This document shows positions 1 to 12,180 of a stretch of DNA of 52,500 bases, piece by piece (the first letter of the stretch is position 1; the number at the start of each line of letters is the position of its first letter). Made by a program: the position numbers and the translations under genes. A model generated the notes under the pieces. The model ran no database searches. It was not told the DNA's origin and saw only the letters and a list, made by a program, of their open reading frames with translations. This DNA is from Chrysomallon squamiferum. Its lineage: Eukaryota; Mollusca; Gastropoda; Neomphalida; Peltospiridae. The DNA lies in NCBI GenBank assembly GCA_012295275.1, contig CM022665.1, forward strand, positions 43,966,152 to 44,018,651. Direction: 5' to 3'.

Positions 1-254
1 CACCACACACACACACTAGGCGCGTACGGGGTCATCATAATGTTACGATTTAAAGGGACACGTTATAACACTTAGGTAAGATCTGTATGTTTGTTTCTAA
101 GTGCGGTCACACCCAAAACTTATTGTGAAAATTTTGTTTTAACCTACTTAGATAGGCGGAGTCATGCCTCATGCTACTTACCAGCACGGTATACTGTTAC
201 GCTATAAGCAGTAACGTTGTTAAATACTTAACTTACACAATGCCCATCAAGTGT
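1..254. other. short CA repeat, then AT-rich sequence without a gene
   Basis: The first 17 bases are a CA-type microsatellite cut by the window edge. The remainder is unique, AT-rich sequence with no convincing reading frame. A 76-residue open frame that begins here runs into the tandem array and has low-complexity composition, so I do not call it coding. Confidence 0.6.
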
Positions 255-2335
255 GCTGAAACCCAGTTCAGTGGATTAATTCTGTATGTTTTTTTTATAA
301 TGCATCGCTTATCACGAAATGACCTGTTTACACTATCTGTAGTAGTAGTAGTAGTAGTGTGTGTTGTAACCGAGATTGTCTACGCTGGTTTATGTTACTA
401 AATTATTATTATTATTATTATTATTATATATCGACAGGGTAATGGTTAGAGTTTATACGTTTCAAATGTTGACACCTGGTTCAACAGATTAATATTGTTG
501 ATTTTCAAAAGCACACTGGTCACTGAGAAGACCTATTTACTTTATCTGTGTAGTGTTTGTAATGACTGAGATGTCTACGCAATTTATGTTATTAATTATT
601 ACGGTTTTTACAGTTTATATGTTTCAAATGTTGACACCAAGTTCAGCAGATTAATATTGTAAATTTTCTAAAGCACATTGATCATGAGAAGACCTATTTA
701 CTTTATCTGTGTAGTGTTTGTAATGACTGAGATGTCTACGCAGTTTATGTTATTAATTATGATATAGCGACAGCGTAATGGTTGCAGTTTTTACAGTTTA
801 TATGTTTCAAATGTTGACACCTAGTTCAGCAGATTAATACTGTAAAAACTGTGAATCACGCTTGTCTTGGGAAATCCTCTACTAACACAGATAGCTTTTC
901 AGATTAAGTTTTATCCATATAAAAAAAAAAACGTATCAAATGTTGACATTCAGTTTATTAGATTAATACTGTAAACTCTTAAACGTGCTTGACTTGGAAA
1001 ATCCTGTGTCAGCTCAGTTAGATTTTCAGATTAAGTTTCATCCATGTAATATATATTATAAGTTATGAATATACCCTTTAAAGCTGACATTATTGCATAC
1101 AATACGTATGAAATGATGACATTCATTTTAATATTGTCAATTCTTAAATACGCTTGATATTAGCTGCTCGGATTACGTTTTATCCATGTAATATGTGTCG
1201 TAGGTTACGAAGTCACACAGTATTGCTTATAATGAACACCTACTTGAGTAGATTACTGATGTAAATCACAGGGAACCTTTGTTACGGGAAGTTCAGAGAT
1301 CTATATAGATTATGTACACTATAACAACACACTGTATGTAATACAACATAAGTTTTAACTATGTTGACGCCCAGTTCAGTAGCTTATTGTTGTAAATTTA
1401 AAAGCATGCTTGCAATGGGCAGTTCAGAGAGCTTATAGATTATAGACATATTACACCCTATAAGGATGCACTGAAATACAGTATGTGTTTTAATATGTTG
1501 ACATCCACAGTAGTTGTTGCGGTTTAATATGGGTTGACATCCATTTCGTTATAAAGAAACACTATAATATAAGTATGCTGACATTCAGTTCATTATTGTG
1601 GTAAATTGTAAAGCACGCTTGCTATGGGTTCAGAGATCTTACAGATTATTCGTATATACTATACGTTATTAAGAAACACTGTAATATAAATATGCTGACA
1701 TTCAGTTCAGTAGGTTATTGTTGTAAATTGTAAAAACACTCTTGTAATGGGCAATTCAGAGATCTTATAGATTATACATATTATATACTGCACGTTATAA
1801 AGACACACTGCAGTTTAAGTTTTAAGTATGTTGACATCCAGTTCACTGGGTTATTGTTGTAACTTCTAAAGCACGTTTGTAATGGGCAATTCAGAGACCT
1901 TATAGATTACACATAGATTATAAAGACACCCAGTCTAATATCAGTGTTAAGTATGCTGACATTCAGTTCAGTGGGTTATTATTGTAAATTGTAAAGCATG
2001 CTTGTAATGGGCAGTTCAGAGATATTATAGATTATACATAGATTATAAAGTTATACATATACGATATAAAGACCCAGTCTAATATCAGTGTTAAGTATGC
2101 TGACATTCAGTTCAGTGGGTTATTGTTGTAAGTTGTAAAAGCACGCTTGTAATGGGCAGTTCAGATTATACATAGATTATACATAGATTATACACAGTGT
2201 TAAGTACGCTGACATTCAGTTCAGTGGGTTATTGTTGTAAGTTGTAAAAGCACGCTTGTAATGGGCAGTTCAGATTATACATAGATTATACACAGTGTTA
2301 AGTATGCTGACATTCAGTTCAGTGGGTTATTGTTG
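255..2335. repeat. degenerating tandem array, about 15 units of 80-180 bp
   Basis: A recurrent core of the form GNTGACATTCAGTTCAGT followed by GGTTATTGTTGTAA appears near 255, 470, 634, 813, 943, 1107, 1230, 1364, 1498, 1576, 1693, 1830, 1955, 2099, 2208 and 2306. Spacing is irregular, about 80 to 215 bp. The leftmost three units carry an extra module of roughly 90 bp (ACCTATTTACTTTATCTGTG ... GAGATGTCTACGC). From about 840 rightwards it is absent and is later replaced by GTTCAGAGATCTTATAGATT. The last four or five units are nearly identical over the core, while the left ones are diverged. The array stops abruptly at about 2333. I see no coding potential. It is a local satellite or minisatellite of unknown family. 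Confidence 0.85.
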
Positions 2336-2562
2336 CGTGTTGCGGAGAGTGTGCCACGCCAGGCTTTGACCCGGTTTCTCGCTCACTGTGTTAGTCAAAC
2401 AGCTCAGAGGACAGTCAGTCAGTTATCTGTGACATCGCTTCTAGGCCTCACTGCAGCTGTAATTAGCGGTAACAGACGGGGCGGTAATTCCGTTAGATGT
2501 GGCGCCCATCACAAGCGTACCTGAGCCTTATGGACGGAGATATTTTACGTTGTTTAAGATTC
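2336..2562. other. unique, relatively GC-rich flank of the array
   Basis: Immediately after the last array unit the sequence changes to non-repetitive, CpG-containing DNA (GTTGCGGAGAGTGTGCC ...). A 64-residue open frame spans it but has no recognisable motif and no splice context. It may be the ancestral flank of the array or part of an unrecognised transposon. Confidence 0.4.
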
Positions 2563-2720
2563 AGTTGTGTACGTGTGTGTGTGAGCGAATGTATATATGT
2601 ATGTTTGTATGTATGTACGTATGTATGTATTTATTTATATTTTATGTATTTTTGTATGTATATCTTTATGTATGTATATGTGTGTGTGTATTTGTAAGCA
2701 TGTGTATGTATGTACGCAAA
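2563..2720. repeat. compound (TG)n/(TATG)n/(TTTA)n microsatellite
   Basis: Alternating GTGTGT, TATGTATG and TTTATTTA blocks. Overlapping open frames here translate only to repetitive Tyr/Val/Cys peptides and are not genes. Confidence 0.9.
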
Positions 2721-3433
2721 ACATGCATTATGTGTTTTAATTCTTTTGTTAATAAATGGAATAAAATGAACAGACATAACTCGATAACAAAATATGAACA
2801 TAGAAGAGAAATATGTTTAACATATAAATAAATATATATTCACAATTATTAAAAAAAATAATAATAATAATAATAAAAACAAAGAACAAAAATAAAAGAC
2901 AAAGAACCAAAGAAACGGAAATATATTAGACAAAGTACGAGATTTTTTTGTATTTTATTTTATTCAAATCAGCTTTGATGTCTGCAACATCGTCAAAAGA
3001 ACGACAGTATATTGGGCACAGACGTCCGCTATAGAGAGGTGGGCGTAATTGACATGACAGACAAAAAAAAAAAGAATTATGCAATTTTAGATTAATTTGC
3101 TTTGAACAGAAGACAGAGAGAAATAAACCCATCAAATATGACAGTGGGAGTTTTCCCCCCCCCATCCTTTAGGATAAACGTCACTTCCTGTCGCTCGTGC
3201 ACACTTCCTTGATTGTGACAAAGTACCTGATAATGGGACAATTATATTCTGAATATTAACTCTCTCTTCACATTCGTGTCTCTCTTTCGATTAAAACTTA
3301 TCTGGCCCCAGAAACTAAAAAAAAAAAAAATAATAATGTTTTACGGTGTTTTATGTGTATTTTGAAAACATCTGTGTTTAGTTTAGTTTAGTCATTTATG
3401 TCATTTCTCTTTGTTTGTGTGGTTAGAGGTATA
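2721..3433. other. AT-rich intergenic sequence, no gene seen
   Basis: Contains an AAT run near 2850-2875, short A runs near 3062 and 3318, and a C run near 3157. A minus-strand 79-residue open frame (2926-3165) lacks any motif. Nothing else is supported. Confidence 0.6.
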
Positions 3434-3494
3434 TCCTGTTCCAGTCGTAGCTCAAAGTCTATGGAATGTGCTATCCTGTGTCTGTGATGCGTCC
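3434..3494 (+). mobile_element. fragment resembling a common molluscan SINE-like repeat
   Basis: The stretch contains TCAAAG, then GGAATGTGCTATCCTG, then TCTGTGATG. This matches, in order and spacing, the conserved part of an interspersed repeat that I recall from many marine mollusc sequences (TATATCAAAGGCCGTGG, then TATGTGCTATCCTGTCTGTG). The copy is partial. The similarity is recalled, not searched. A second, diverged copy appears at about 37.93 kb in this window, which supports a dispersed family. Confidence 0.5.
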
Positions 3495-3549
3495 AGTAAA
3501 ACAATTATTGATCTTCGGATATTTTCGGTATTAATCGTGTTTTAAAAAA

Positions 3550-3650
3550 AAATGATAACAATAACAACACTAAGAAGAAGAAGAAGACGCAGAAGACGAG
3601 GAGGAAGAAGAAGAAAACAATAACAACAATAACCTTTATTTAAATTATTA

Positions 3651-3714
<64 letters not shown>

Positions 3715-3716
3715 CT
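3550..3716. repeat. (GAA)n followed by (ATT)n microsatellites
   Basis: An AAC/GAA-rich purine stretch at 3550-3625 is followed by a nearly pure ATT repeat at 3652-3713. An adjacent T-rich open frame (3719-4018) is low complexity at its start and shows no domain. Confidence 0.9.
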
Positions 3717-4499
3717 TCATGGCTATTTCTTATTTCTTTTTCTTTTTCTCTCTTTTTTTCTTTTTTTCATTATCTTGTTTTAATAATTACAAAATACAGT
3801 GCATCTATCTTAAAACGAGCGATCTTTCGGCTATTTTCGTGACTGTTCGTGTTTTCACTTTATTGCTGTACAAACAAATATTGAACTGGAGCGAATTGAG
3901 ACTCCTGTTGTTAATATCCACGTTCTTCCTTCCTGACCGAGATGCTTCGTTCGAACTGCTTCTTGATCCGCCGCCATCCTTTTTGTTAGTATTGATCAGG
4001 CCATATTTCCTCGGTTAATGTTTGCCCATAGTAATTTAGTAATACCAGCCATGTTGCAATTATTGACTGTTTTTCACAAGACGTTCGCGAAGTGCAGTTT
4101 TTGTGTGCGATTGTGTCATCGCTAACCAAAAAAAACAATGAGCCGGATGTCGTATCATCGTATGTCCTCCGTAATTAATCTCTACCACGGTTTGCAAGAG
4201 CACCGCCGATGAATGAAATCGTCATAAATTAATTACGTTGAATGATTTTTGAATAATTGATGAAATGGTATTGTTCTGCGTTGTATGCATGAAAAATAGA
4301 CAGTTTAGACTGGGAAAAAAAAAAATGGTTGTCGATGTCGTTGTTATTTGTTTTCTAAACATCTGAATGGTCATGGAGAATGTGGTTTTATTTCTGTTTT
4401 ACAATGAGAAAAAGAATTGATATTCTGAGAAAATGGGGGAGATGATACGTCTGTTGTTTTCAGAAATAGAAGTTTCAGAAAAATGTTTTTCCGTGTAGT
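3717..4499. other. intergenic unique sequence, no gene seen
   Basis: Pyrimidine-rich at 3728-3780, then mixed unique sequence to 4500. No splice-flanked frame or RNA gene recognised. Confidence 0.5.
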
Positions 4500-4650
4500 C
4501 GATGCAGTTATAGTAATTATTATCAGTAGTAGCAGTTATTTGAACCAGCAGTTGCTGATGCAGAAGTAGTACTAGTAGTAGTAGTAGTAGTAATAGTAGT
4601 AGTTGTTGAAGCAGCAGTAGTAGTAATAGCAGTAGTAATAACAGCAGGAA

Positions 4651-4690
<40 letters not shown>

Positions 4691-4915
4691 CGTGATAGTG
4701 ATGGTGTTGGTAGAGTACTAATCGATGTGTTAATGATTGTAACGGTATTGCAGTAGTTATTGCAGTAGTGATATTAGTAGGAGTAGTAACAGCAGCAGTA
4801 GTAATAGTAGTAGTTACTGTATTAGTAGTAATTATAGTAGTAGCAGCAATAATGATTCTAGTAGTTGTAACAGTAATGGTATTAATAACAGTAGTTATAA
4901 TGTAGCAATAGAATG
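4500..4915. repeat. degenerate (GTA)n trinucleotide domain
   Basis: About 400 bp dominated by GTA/GCA/ATA triplets with interruptions. The purest section is about 4648-4690. Triplet phase is maintained over long distances, consistent with an old GTA microsatellite that has mutated. Confidence 0.85.
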
Positions 4916-4924
4916 GTAACTGAT

Positions 4925-5760
4925 TGCAGTCACGTGATTTGACAAACTCTGAAAGAGGAAACCGGTTTCCGCCAGTGCACGGTTTGTGGTTTACGATTAA
5001 TGATTCTTTTTACGTACACTTCAGGAAATCGTATTTCATTAATTTCCAAACTGAGCCACTGACTGGAACGGGATATATAACCCACGTAGCAGATTTAGTC
5101 CATCCAACCTGCACCAGCTTCAAATCAGCACTCAGTCACCTTTACTACCGTCTGATCCTGAATATCAGTTAATGTACAACACAGATAACAGAACACCTGA
5201 ACTAAAAATAATTTGTTCGATAAACATTTATTTATTCCTGCTTCGTTTTTTTTTTTTTTTTTTTTTAACCTCGCCGGGCGAAATTTTTAACTTACGGCCT
5301 TTAGATAATAAATCGGATTTGTTTCGCTGATCGCATCACGTGACACGACATTTGGATCGAGCAGAGAAAAAAAATTCATCGCTTCATATCGCCTCTTTCG
5401 CCGAAGTCATTCAGCAAAAATATTGATCACGTGGTGCATTCTGGAATATCGCGTCCACTTACAACTGCTGCTGCTGCTACGAGTACATGTTATAAAAATA
5501 GGCGGATGCTGGCGTATACGTCTTTTTCTTTTTTTGTATAACGTAATGTATCGTTAATTACGTAGGTCTGACGATTTCGTCAACTTCGTGACGTTTTCGC
5601 GACAGTGCGTATAGTAGTAGTGGGTTGATTGCATTGCTGTTGGTATGGCGACCGGGCATGATGCTGGACATTAAATATCCAAATATAAAATACGACGCTA
5701 TAAATAATGACGAGCTGACGTCATAACGTGCGATGCAAATAAACTGCTTTGGTGTAAGGT
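4925..5760. promoter_or_regulatory. candidate cis-regulatory cluster: three CACGTG E-boxes, TATA-like box, full CRE and octamer
   Basis: Seen directly: CACGTG within GTCACGTGAT near 4930, within TCACGTGAC near 5338 and within ATCACGTGGT near 5427; TATAAAAATA at 5491-5500; the palindromic CRE TGACGTCA at 5716-5723; and the POU octamer ATGCAAAT at 5733-5740. Most of the interval is non-repetitive, unlike its flanks; a T20 run lies at about 5247. By established knowledge these are bHLH-ZIP, CREB/ATF and POU sites. That they act together, or serve the SERTA gene 14 kb away, is inference. An 82-residue open frame (4924-5172) inside it has no recognised domain. Confidence 0.4.
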
Positions 5761-5771
5761 TTCGTATTTTG

Positions 5772-6443
<672 letters not shown>

Positions 6444-6528
<85 letters not shown>

Positions 6529-6646
6529 GCATGAATTAAATACCGAAAACAACTATTACCCATGCAACAAGAAACAGCAGCAGCAACAACAAAAAAACAA
6601 CAACAAAAACAAAACAAAAACCAAAAATAAAATAATAATAATAATG

Positions 6647-6678
<32 letters not shown>

Positions 6679-6695
6679 AGAAGGAATGAAGAAGA

Positions 6696-6748
<53 letters not shown>
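6444..6748. repeat. compound microsatellite block: AAT, AAAT, GAA, TA
   Basis: (AAT)n at about 6444-6487 passes into (AAAT)n to 6528. A CAA/AAT-rich region follows, then (GAA)n near 6650-6697 and (TA)25 at 6699-6748. Confidence 0.93.
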
Positions 6749-6750
<2 letters not shown>

Positions 6751-7018
6751 GTATGTATATATAATGTATATAAATATCCATTGTTTTTAACAAATAATTT
6801 AAATATCCATTGTTTTTTTAAATTTTGCATTATGCCTAAGTGCTGCTAAATAATGTACGTAGCTAACCTAAATAGAACTGGTGATCTTTTATATAATTAT
6901 TTCTGTATAAATTAGTCATGTTGTGCATAGCCTCTGGGATTTCGAAAAAAAAAAAAAAAAAAGATTTAGTTATAAAATATATATATATAAAAAAATGCAG
7001 ATTTTCTTTATATAATAT

Positions 7019-7078
<60 letters not shown>

Positions 7079-7402
7079 GTATATTTAGTATTATGTTATT
7101 AATATCACCAAGTATCATAGCAACAGAATAATGATATATATATATATATATATATATATAGTTTGAAAAACAACAACAATAAAAATAATAATAACAATAA
7201 TAAAATAATAATAATAATAATAATAATAAATAATAATAATAATAATAATAATAATGCACGTAGCAGCATAATAGCAGCATTTCTAGTTAAAATAATGATA
7301 ATATAAACTACTGTTGAGGTAGTTGTGATTGTTGTAGTAGTACTAACAGTACAAAAAATGTTGATGTAATGGTAAAACAAACAGTTCAATAGTTAAAACA
7401 AC

Positions 7403-7407
<5 letters not shown>
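6749..7407. repeat. AT-rich region with TA and AAT tracts
   Basis: Includes A19 near 6944, (TA)n at 7033-7076 and 7134-7160, and an AAT domain at 7177-7253. Minus-strand open frames here are poly-Leu/Ile/Tyr translations of repeats. No gene seen. Confidence 0.85.

Positions 7408-7497
<90 letters not shown>
7408..7497. repeat. (AG)45 microsatellite
   Basis: A pure AG tract of 90 nt. Confidence 0.97.
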
Positions 7498-7499
<2 letters not shown>

Positions 7500-8109
7500 G
7501 CTGTTGTTAAAACTATTACAACTAGAAGTACATTGATCAATTAACTCACAACTGTAATCATTTCTACAACCGCACTTTCAACCCCGCAAAACGTCGTCTT
7601 TCAAACGTTAAATCACGAAAATCATCGTCTACGACGTTTCGACCACGTAGGCCATATAAAAACGTTCTTTTCCTTTCGACGTAGTTGTAATGCCATTGCC
7701 TATATTTGGTGTATGACATGACGTCGGGACACGTCGTTCACAAGTTGTCGGCAAAAAAAAAAAAAAAAAAAAATGACAGTCAGTTGATTGAGGAAATTCA
7801 GTTATTTCCTTTAACTTGTTGTAAGATAAAGTTTATCTGGTGCGAATTACTAATAACACTCAGAGGCAGCACATTAAATCGAGCCCTTGTCTTTGCTCCG
7901 GTTTGTTGTATCATACATAACGTGAGAACAAAATTGTTTTGTGTGGGATTTTTACGTAGTGAAATATAATATCACTAATAGCTGTGTTCCTCGACCACAG
8001 TGTTGTTTGTAAAGTAAAATGTTCATTGTTATCTGACTGGAGAGATAAATAAAACTCTCACCAGACTGGAAGATATTATTATTTTTTTTATTAGGTGTCT
8101 GTTAGGCTC

Positions 8110-8112
<3 letters not shown>
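7498..8112. other. unique intergenic sequence with an A21 run
   Basis: Includes a CpG-containing section at 7570-7740 and A21 at 7753-7773. An 87-residue open frame (7706-7969) reads through the A run and has no domain. No gene supported. Confidence 0.5.

Positions 8113-8177
<65 letters not shown>
8113..8177. repeat. (TC)n microsatellite
   Basis: A pure TC tract of about 65 nt. Confidence 0.96.
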
Positions 8178-8178
<1 letters not shown>

Positions 8179-8639
8179 ATAGCTGTGGAATTTTCTGCAG
8201 TGAAGGTTCCATGGACATACATACACTAATGCAGAGAGAAGCAATCGGGTTTGGGAAATCTTTATCATTGCACGAAGAAAAAAAAAATCGAACTGTTTTT
8301 AAATATAATTAATTTTGCAACATCCAGTAAGCCAGTATCTTTTCACTTGTTAACCACCTTGTTTCACAACACTGAACATTTACTTCTGAATATTTAGTTT
8401 TAATAATTGTGCCTACAGGCCATCACAGAATATAAATAATTGCTGTTATCATAAGGTCATGGCTTCCTCATTTGCATAATGAGTCCTCTTGTTCTTATTT
8501 TATCAGACGTGCCTTACGTCATCACTTGTTACATAGATGCGCTTGCAAAATTCTGAATCATTATAAACTGAATAATGATAAAATTAGGCACAATGTAGAT
8601 TAGTGCCTAGTGTTATGCAGGATCAATCCTTTTCTATCG
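8178..8639. other. unique intergenic sequence
   Basis: No gene recognised. Contains TTACGTCATCACTT at about 8513, a CRE-like site whose ACGTCATCACTT core recurs at 9163. Confidence 0.45.
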
Positions 8640-8840
8640 CTCTCTCTATCTATCATTCTATCTATCTATGTATGTATGTATGTTTATGTATGTAAGTATG
8701 TATGTATTTATATATATTCACACATAAACATAATCATAAATATATAAATATATAAATACATGAATTCCACAGAAACAACATAATCACCACAACACTCAAA
8801 AAACTGTAACAACAACAACAACAACAACAAAAAAAAAAAG
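8640..8840. repeat. (CTAT)n/(TATG)n/(ATAA)n and (CAA)n microsatellites
   Basis: CTAT and TATG blocks at about 8640-8710 face TACA/ATAA-type sequence to 8760, giving weak self-complementarity. (CAA)n follows at about 8806-8830. Confidence 0.85.
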
Positions 8841-10798
8841 ATTTACATAATTTATTAACCTTTTTGTCGTTTATCAGTTGTTTTGAAGTGACTAGAATCG
8901 GGTTTCAAACGATACAAACAACAAAAAAAAAATGGTGGAAATTTGACAGTGATTCAGAAACATCGGATTACAAAATAACCACATTAATTCATCTCAAAGA
9001 TTTTTTTTTTTTTTTTTTTTTTTTATCGATAAATCTAAACTTTCCCAACACCATTAAAAATAAAGGAAACAATAATATACACATTCTTAAAAAATAAAAC
9101 CTTCCACTGATCTATCGTTTTAAAGCAAAAACAAAGTGTGACAACAAACGTTTAGAGATATGACGTCATCACTTTAATTAGTAATCGTCATTGTCGAATT
9201 ATTCAGAGTGTGTCAGACATCACAAAACTCAGAATTGAAATGTAAACATTGTTAAACGATTCACACGATTCATCTGCTGAGCATGTCTTTACAGTCGAGA
9301 CAGACATCTTCTTATTAACCATTAATGATTAGTCCTGTGTGTCCAGGACAGCAGTGCTTGAACATCCAGACACCAAAACGCTCTGCAAGAGAATGTAAGC
9401 AAGATTCGTAGAGTCTGGTTTTCTAATTCAGACAGATATTTCATATTAACTTTTCAGTGCTTGAACCTTTTGGACATCAGATTGCTCGATATTCATATAA
9501 ATAAATATCTCGTCTTAATAGAACAGAAGTAATAGAAGAAATACAAAATTTGGAAGAGTGTATATTTATAATAATATAGACAGGCATTTAATATTTCCAT
9601 TAATAAAGAAAAATTCATGTCCAGGACATTGATGCTTAGATTTTTTAAATGCTCTACATTCTGGTTTTTTGAATTTTTATGAGACAACAAAATACACACG
9701 ATTTGCAGAGCATATGATTATAACGAAGAACAAATATCGTTTCATAATAACTACATCAACAGACGATTTATCCGGCTTCAAGAAAAACCAGAATTACAAG
9801 AAGACCAGTTTCAGACGTGTATTAATTTAGTTTAATATAGTTTCCTTCTAAACTTTTCACTGTTTTTTTTTTTTTTTTTTTTAATTTAAGTACAGATCAA
9901 GGTTTGGTCCAGAAAATCGGAAAATCCGGAAATCCGGATCACCTCCGGTCGCAAATTTGCCGGATGATATGATCTGGTTTGTGCTGTTATTAATAAATGA
10001 AGATACCCTTGTCCAGAACACGAAACCACTGTACGTACGTACTCCATGACAACTAAATAATTAAAAAAAAAGTTTGATTTTAAAAAGCAGTCAATATTTT
10101 AAGCATATTTATCAACAACGTTAACTGCTTGTCAAAATAAATTTAAAAAAATAATAAAAGGGTAAACTGATACAGATTAAGTATTGATATTTTAAAATAA
10201 ATGTGTTTTGGGAATTTGATACTGGGTCGTACGGTGGTGAAATTTCCATATGGTGCGTGCCGGGTTGACAATCTACTAAATCTGACGTCTGTGCTGCGTT
10301 CATAATTTAACAACCAACCAGCTTGCGTTTTTAAAGCCCGGATGTTTACGATGACAACCTCAAGACGAGTAGCTACTGGGATCGAATGCAGTAACCGGCT
10401 TCTACTGAAAGTTAGTTAAATAAATGCGAAACTAGGTGAGGACTTCTTCTGAATGCTAATTTAGAAAATATAAAACGACTTTTCTGACGCTAACTAAACA
10501 TAGCTGTAAAAAAAAAAAAAAAAATGTGTCTGTCCATGAAAGGCATGCTTGAACTGAGTCTCTGGGGGGGTAAAGAATTTCCAGATAAATGGTTAATAAA
10601 GACAGGTAAAGGAATGCAACAAAAAGTATAAAATATCAGCCATTCATTTTCAATTAGCATTACTAAATATATATATATTTTCAGTATTCAAACACGCCTA
10701 TCATGGTCTCAAAATGCAGAAACCTCTCGGTTGCTGGTTCAGTGCAGTGTTTATATTAGTGTTTTAGACAATTAATTAGAAGGAAAAAATTAATAATA
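8841..10798. other. AT-rich intergenic sequence, no gene seen
   Basis: Nearly 2 kb with T24 at 9001-9024, T18 near 9865 and A18 near 10507. A full CRE palindrome TGACGTCA lies at 9161-9168. A CCGGA-rich patch occupies about 9915-9985. Near 10380 a GGGATCGAAT-type motif could be a decayed tRNA-SINE B box. Short open frames (8864-9097, 9493-9699, 10121-10303) show no domain. Confidence 0.5.
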
Positions 10799-10960
10799 AA
10801 AAATAAATAAATAAATAAATTTAAAAATAATAATAATAATAATAAAATAATAATAATAATAATTAATTAATAATCTTTGGTTTCTACCAGGACCAAGACG
10901 CGATCCTTGAACCTGCCAATCCTTTGACTGGCGTCTTAACCACTAGATGTGACAATCACT
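10799..10960 (-). mobile_element. tRNA-derived SINE remnant, minus strand, with ATT tail
   Basis: On the minus strand the order is an A-box-like CATCTAGTGGTTAAGACGC (complement of about 10931-10950), a B-box-like GGCAGGTTCAAGGATC (complement of 10902-10917), a short body, and an (ATT)n/(AAAT)n-type tail covering about 10799-10865. A box, B box, body and simple tail in this order are the hallmark of a tRNA-derived SINE. It is not a functional tRNA, because the acceptor arms are missing. Exact ends are uncertain. Confidence 0.65.
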
Positions 10961-11092
10961 TGTAACAGTGGTTAATCGTCTCAGAGGTTTAAACTTTGTT
11001 CTGTGTGTGTACTGGGTATTAACGTTCTATTAACACCATTGTTCCCTGATAAAAATAGCCAGGGGCGTGTCCACGTTTTCCTCCAGGGAGGG
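10961..11092. other. short unique spacer
   Basis: No feature recognised between the SINE remnant and the GT tract. Confidence 0.4.
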
Positions 11093-11130
11093 GTGTGCGT
11101 GTATGTGTCTTTGTGTGTGTGTGAGTGTCT

Positions 11131-11163
<33 letters not shown>

Positions 11164-11437
11164 TGAGTGTGTGTGTGTGTCTCGGATTGTTGGAGGTTTA
11201 CTTAAATAAAAGATGGGTGAAAATATTGTTAAGAAGTATAGTTATAGACATATATGAATATATATATGTATGTATGGATGGATGTTTGTATATATGGATG
11301 GATGTATGAATGTAAGTACCTACACACACACACATATGTATGTATATATATATATATATACATACATACACAGACATATATATATATACATATATACATA
11401 TACATATATAAACGTACATAATACATACATACATATA

Positions 11438-11468
<31 letters not shown>

Positions 11469-11490
11469 TTATATATACACATACATTTAT
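11093..11490. repeat. compound (TG)n, (TATG)n, (TA)n, (CATA)n microsatellite block
   Basis: GT-rich at 11093-11183, TATG/GGATG at about 11255-11310, CA at 11323-11335, then TA and CATA tracts to about 11490. Open frames on both strands are repetitive Tyr/Val/Cys/His peptides, not genes. Confidence 0.92.
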
Positions 11491-11814
11491 ATATGAAACA
11501 GAACTAAACATTTATCATTTACATAACTATAAACAAGTTAGTTTGGCCAGCACGTTAAGAAGCGTCTGTGAGCTTTTATCAGACACCTCCCAGATCTGTC
11601 CCTGCAGCACATACAAGATGCTGGAGAGACTATTACAAAGGTGGAAGGGAATTACCGGGTTTATATCACACTGACACAGATAAAGCGAGACTGTTATATA
11701 ATACGTTGTGCAAGGTGTAATGAATAAGGATAGATTTATATTGTAGTTATATAAAATTACGCACAGTCATGTTCGCATTCCTAGTAAGTAAATACCTAGA
11801 TATTTATCCATGAA
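11491..11814. other. unique spacer
   Basis: Non-repetitive. A 134-residue open frame (11270-11674) has its last 45 or so residues here, but the rest is CATA repeat and no domain is visible. I do not call it a gene. Confidence 0.45.
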
Positions 11815-11852
11815 TATATATATATATATATATAACATATACAAATACATAC

Positions 11853-11887
<35 letters not shown>

Positions 11888-12121
11888 CACAGACTGTATA
11901 GCTTAATGTAGCTTAATACTAATAATAATAATAAAAATTAAAGATGATGATGGTAATGGTGATGATGATGATGATGATAATAAAAAAAATGAAAATGAGG
12001 ACGAGGATGATGATGACGATGATGATAATCATAATTAGCGTAATAATAATAATAAGAAAACAATAGTAAGAATAAAAGTAATGACGACGTCAGCATCGTT
12101 GTCAGTAACAACTACAACAAC

Positions 12122-12175
<54 letters not shown>

Positions 12176-12180
12176 TTTAA
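11815..12180. repeat. TA, CATA, GAT and AAT microsatellite cluster
   Basis: (TA)n near 11815-11833, CATA/TA at 11845-11886, GAT/AAT-rich at 11918-12060, and (AAT)n at 12122-12175. Confidence 0.92.

Noticed and set aside
11270-11674. 134-codon open frame
   Set aside because: The first two thirds is CATA/TA repeat; the remaining 45 or so codons show no motif and lack splice context.
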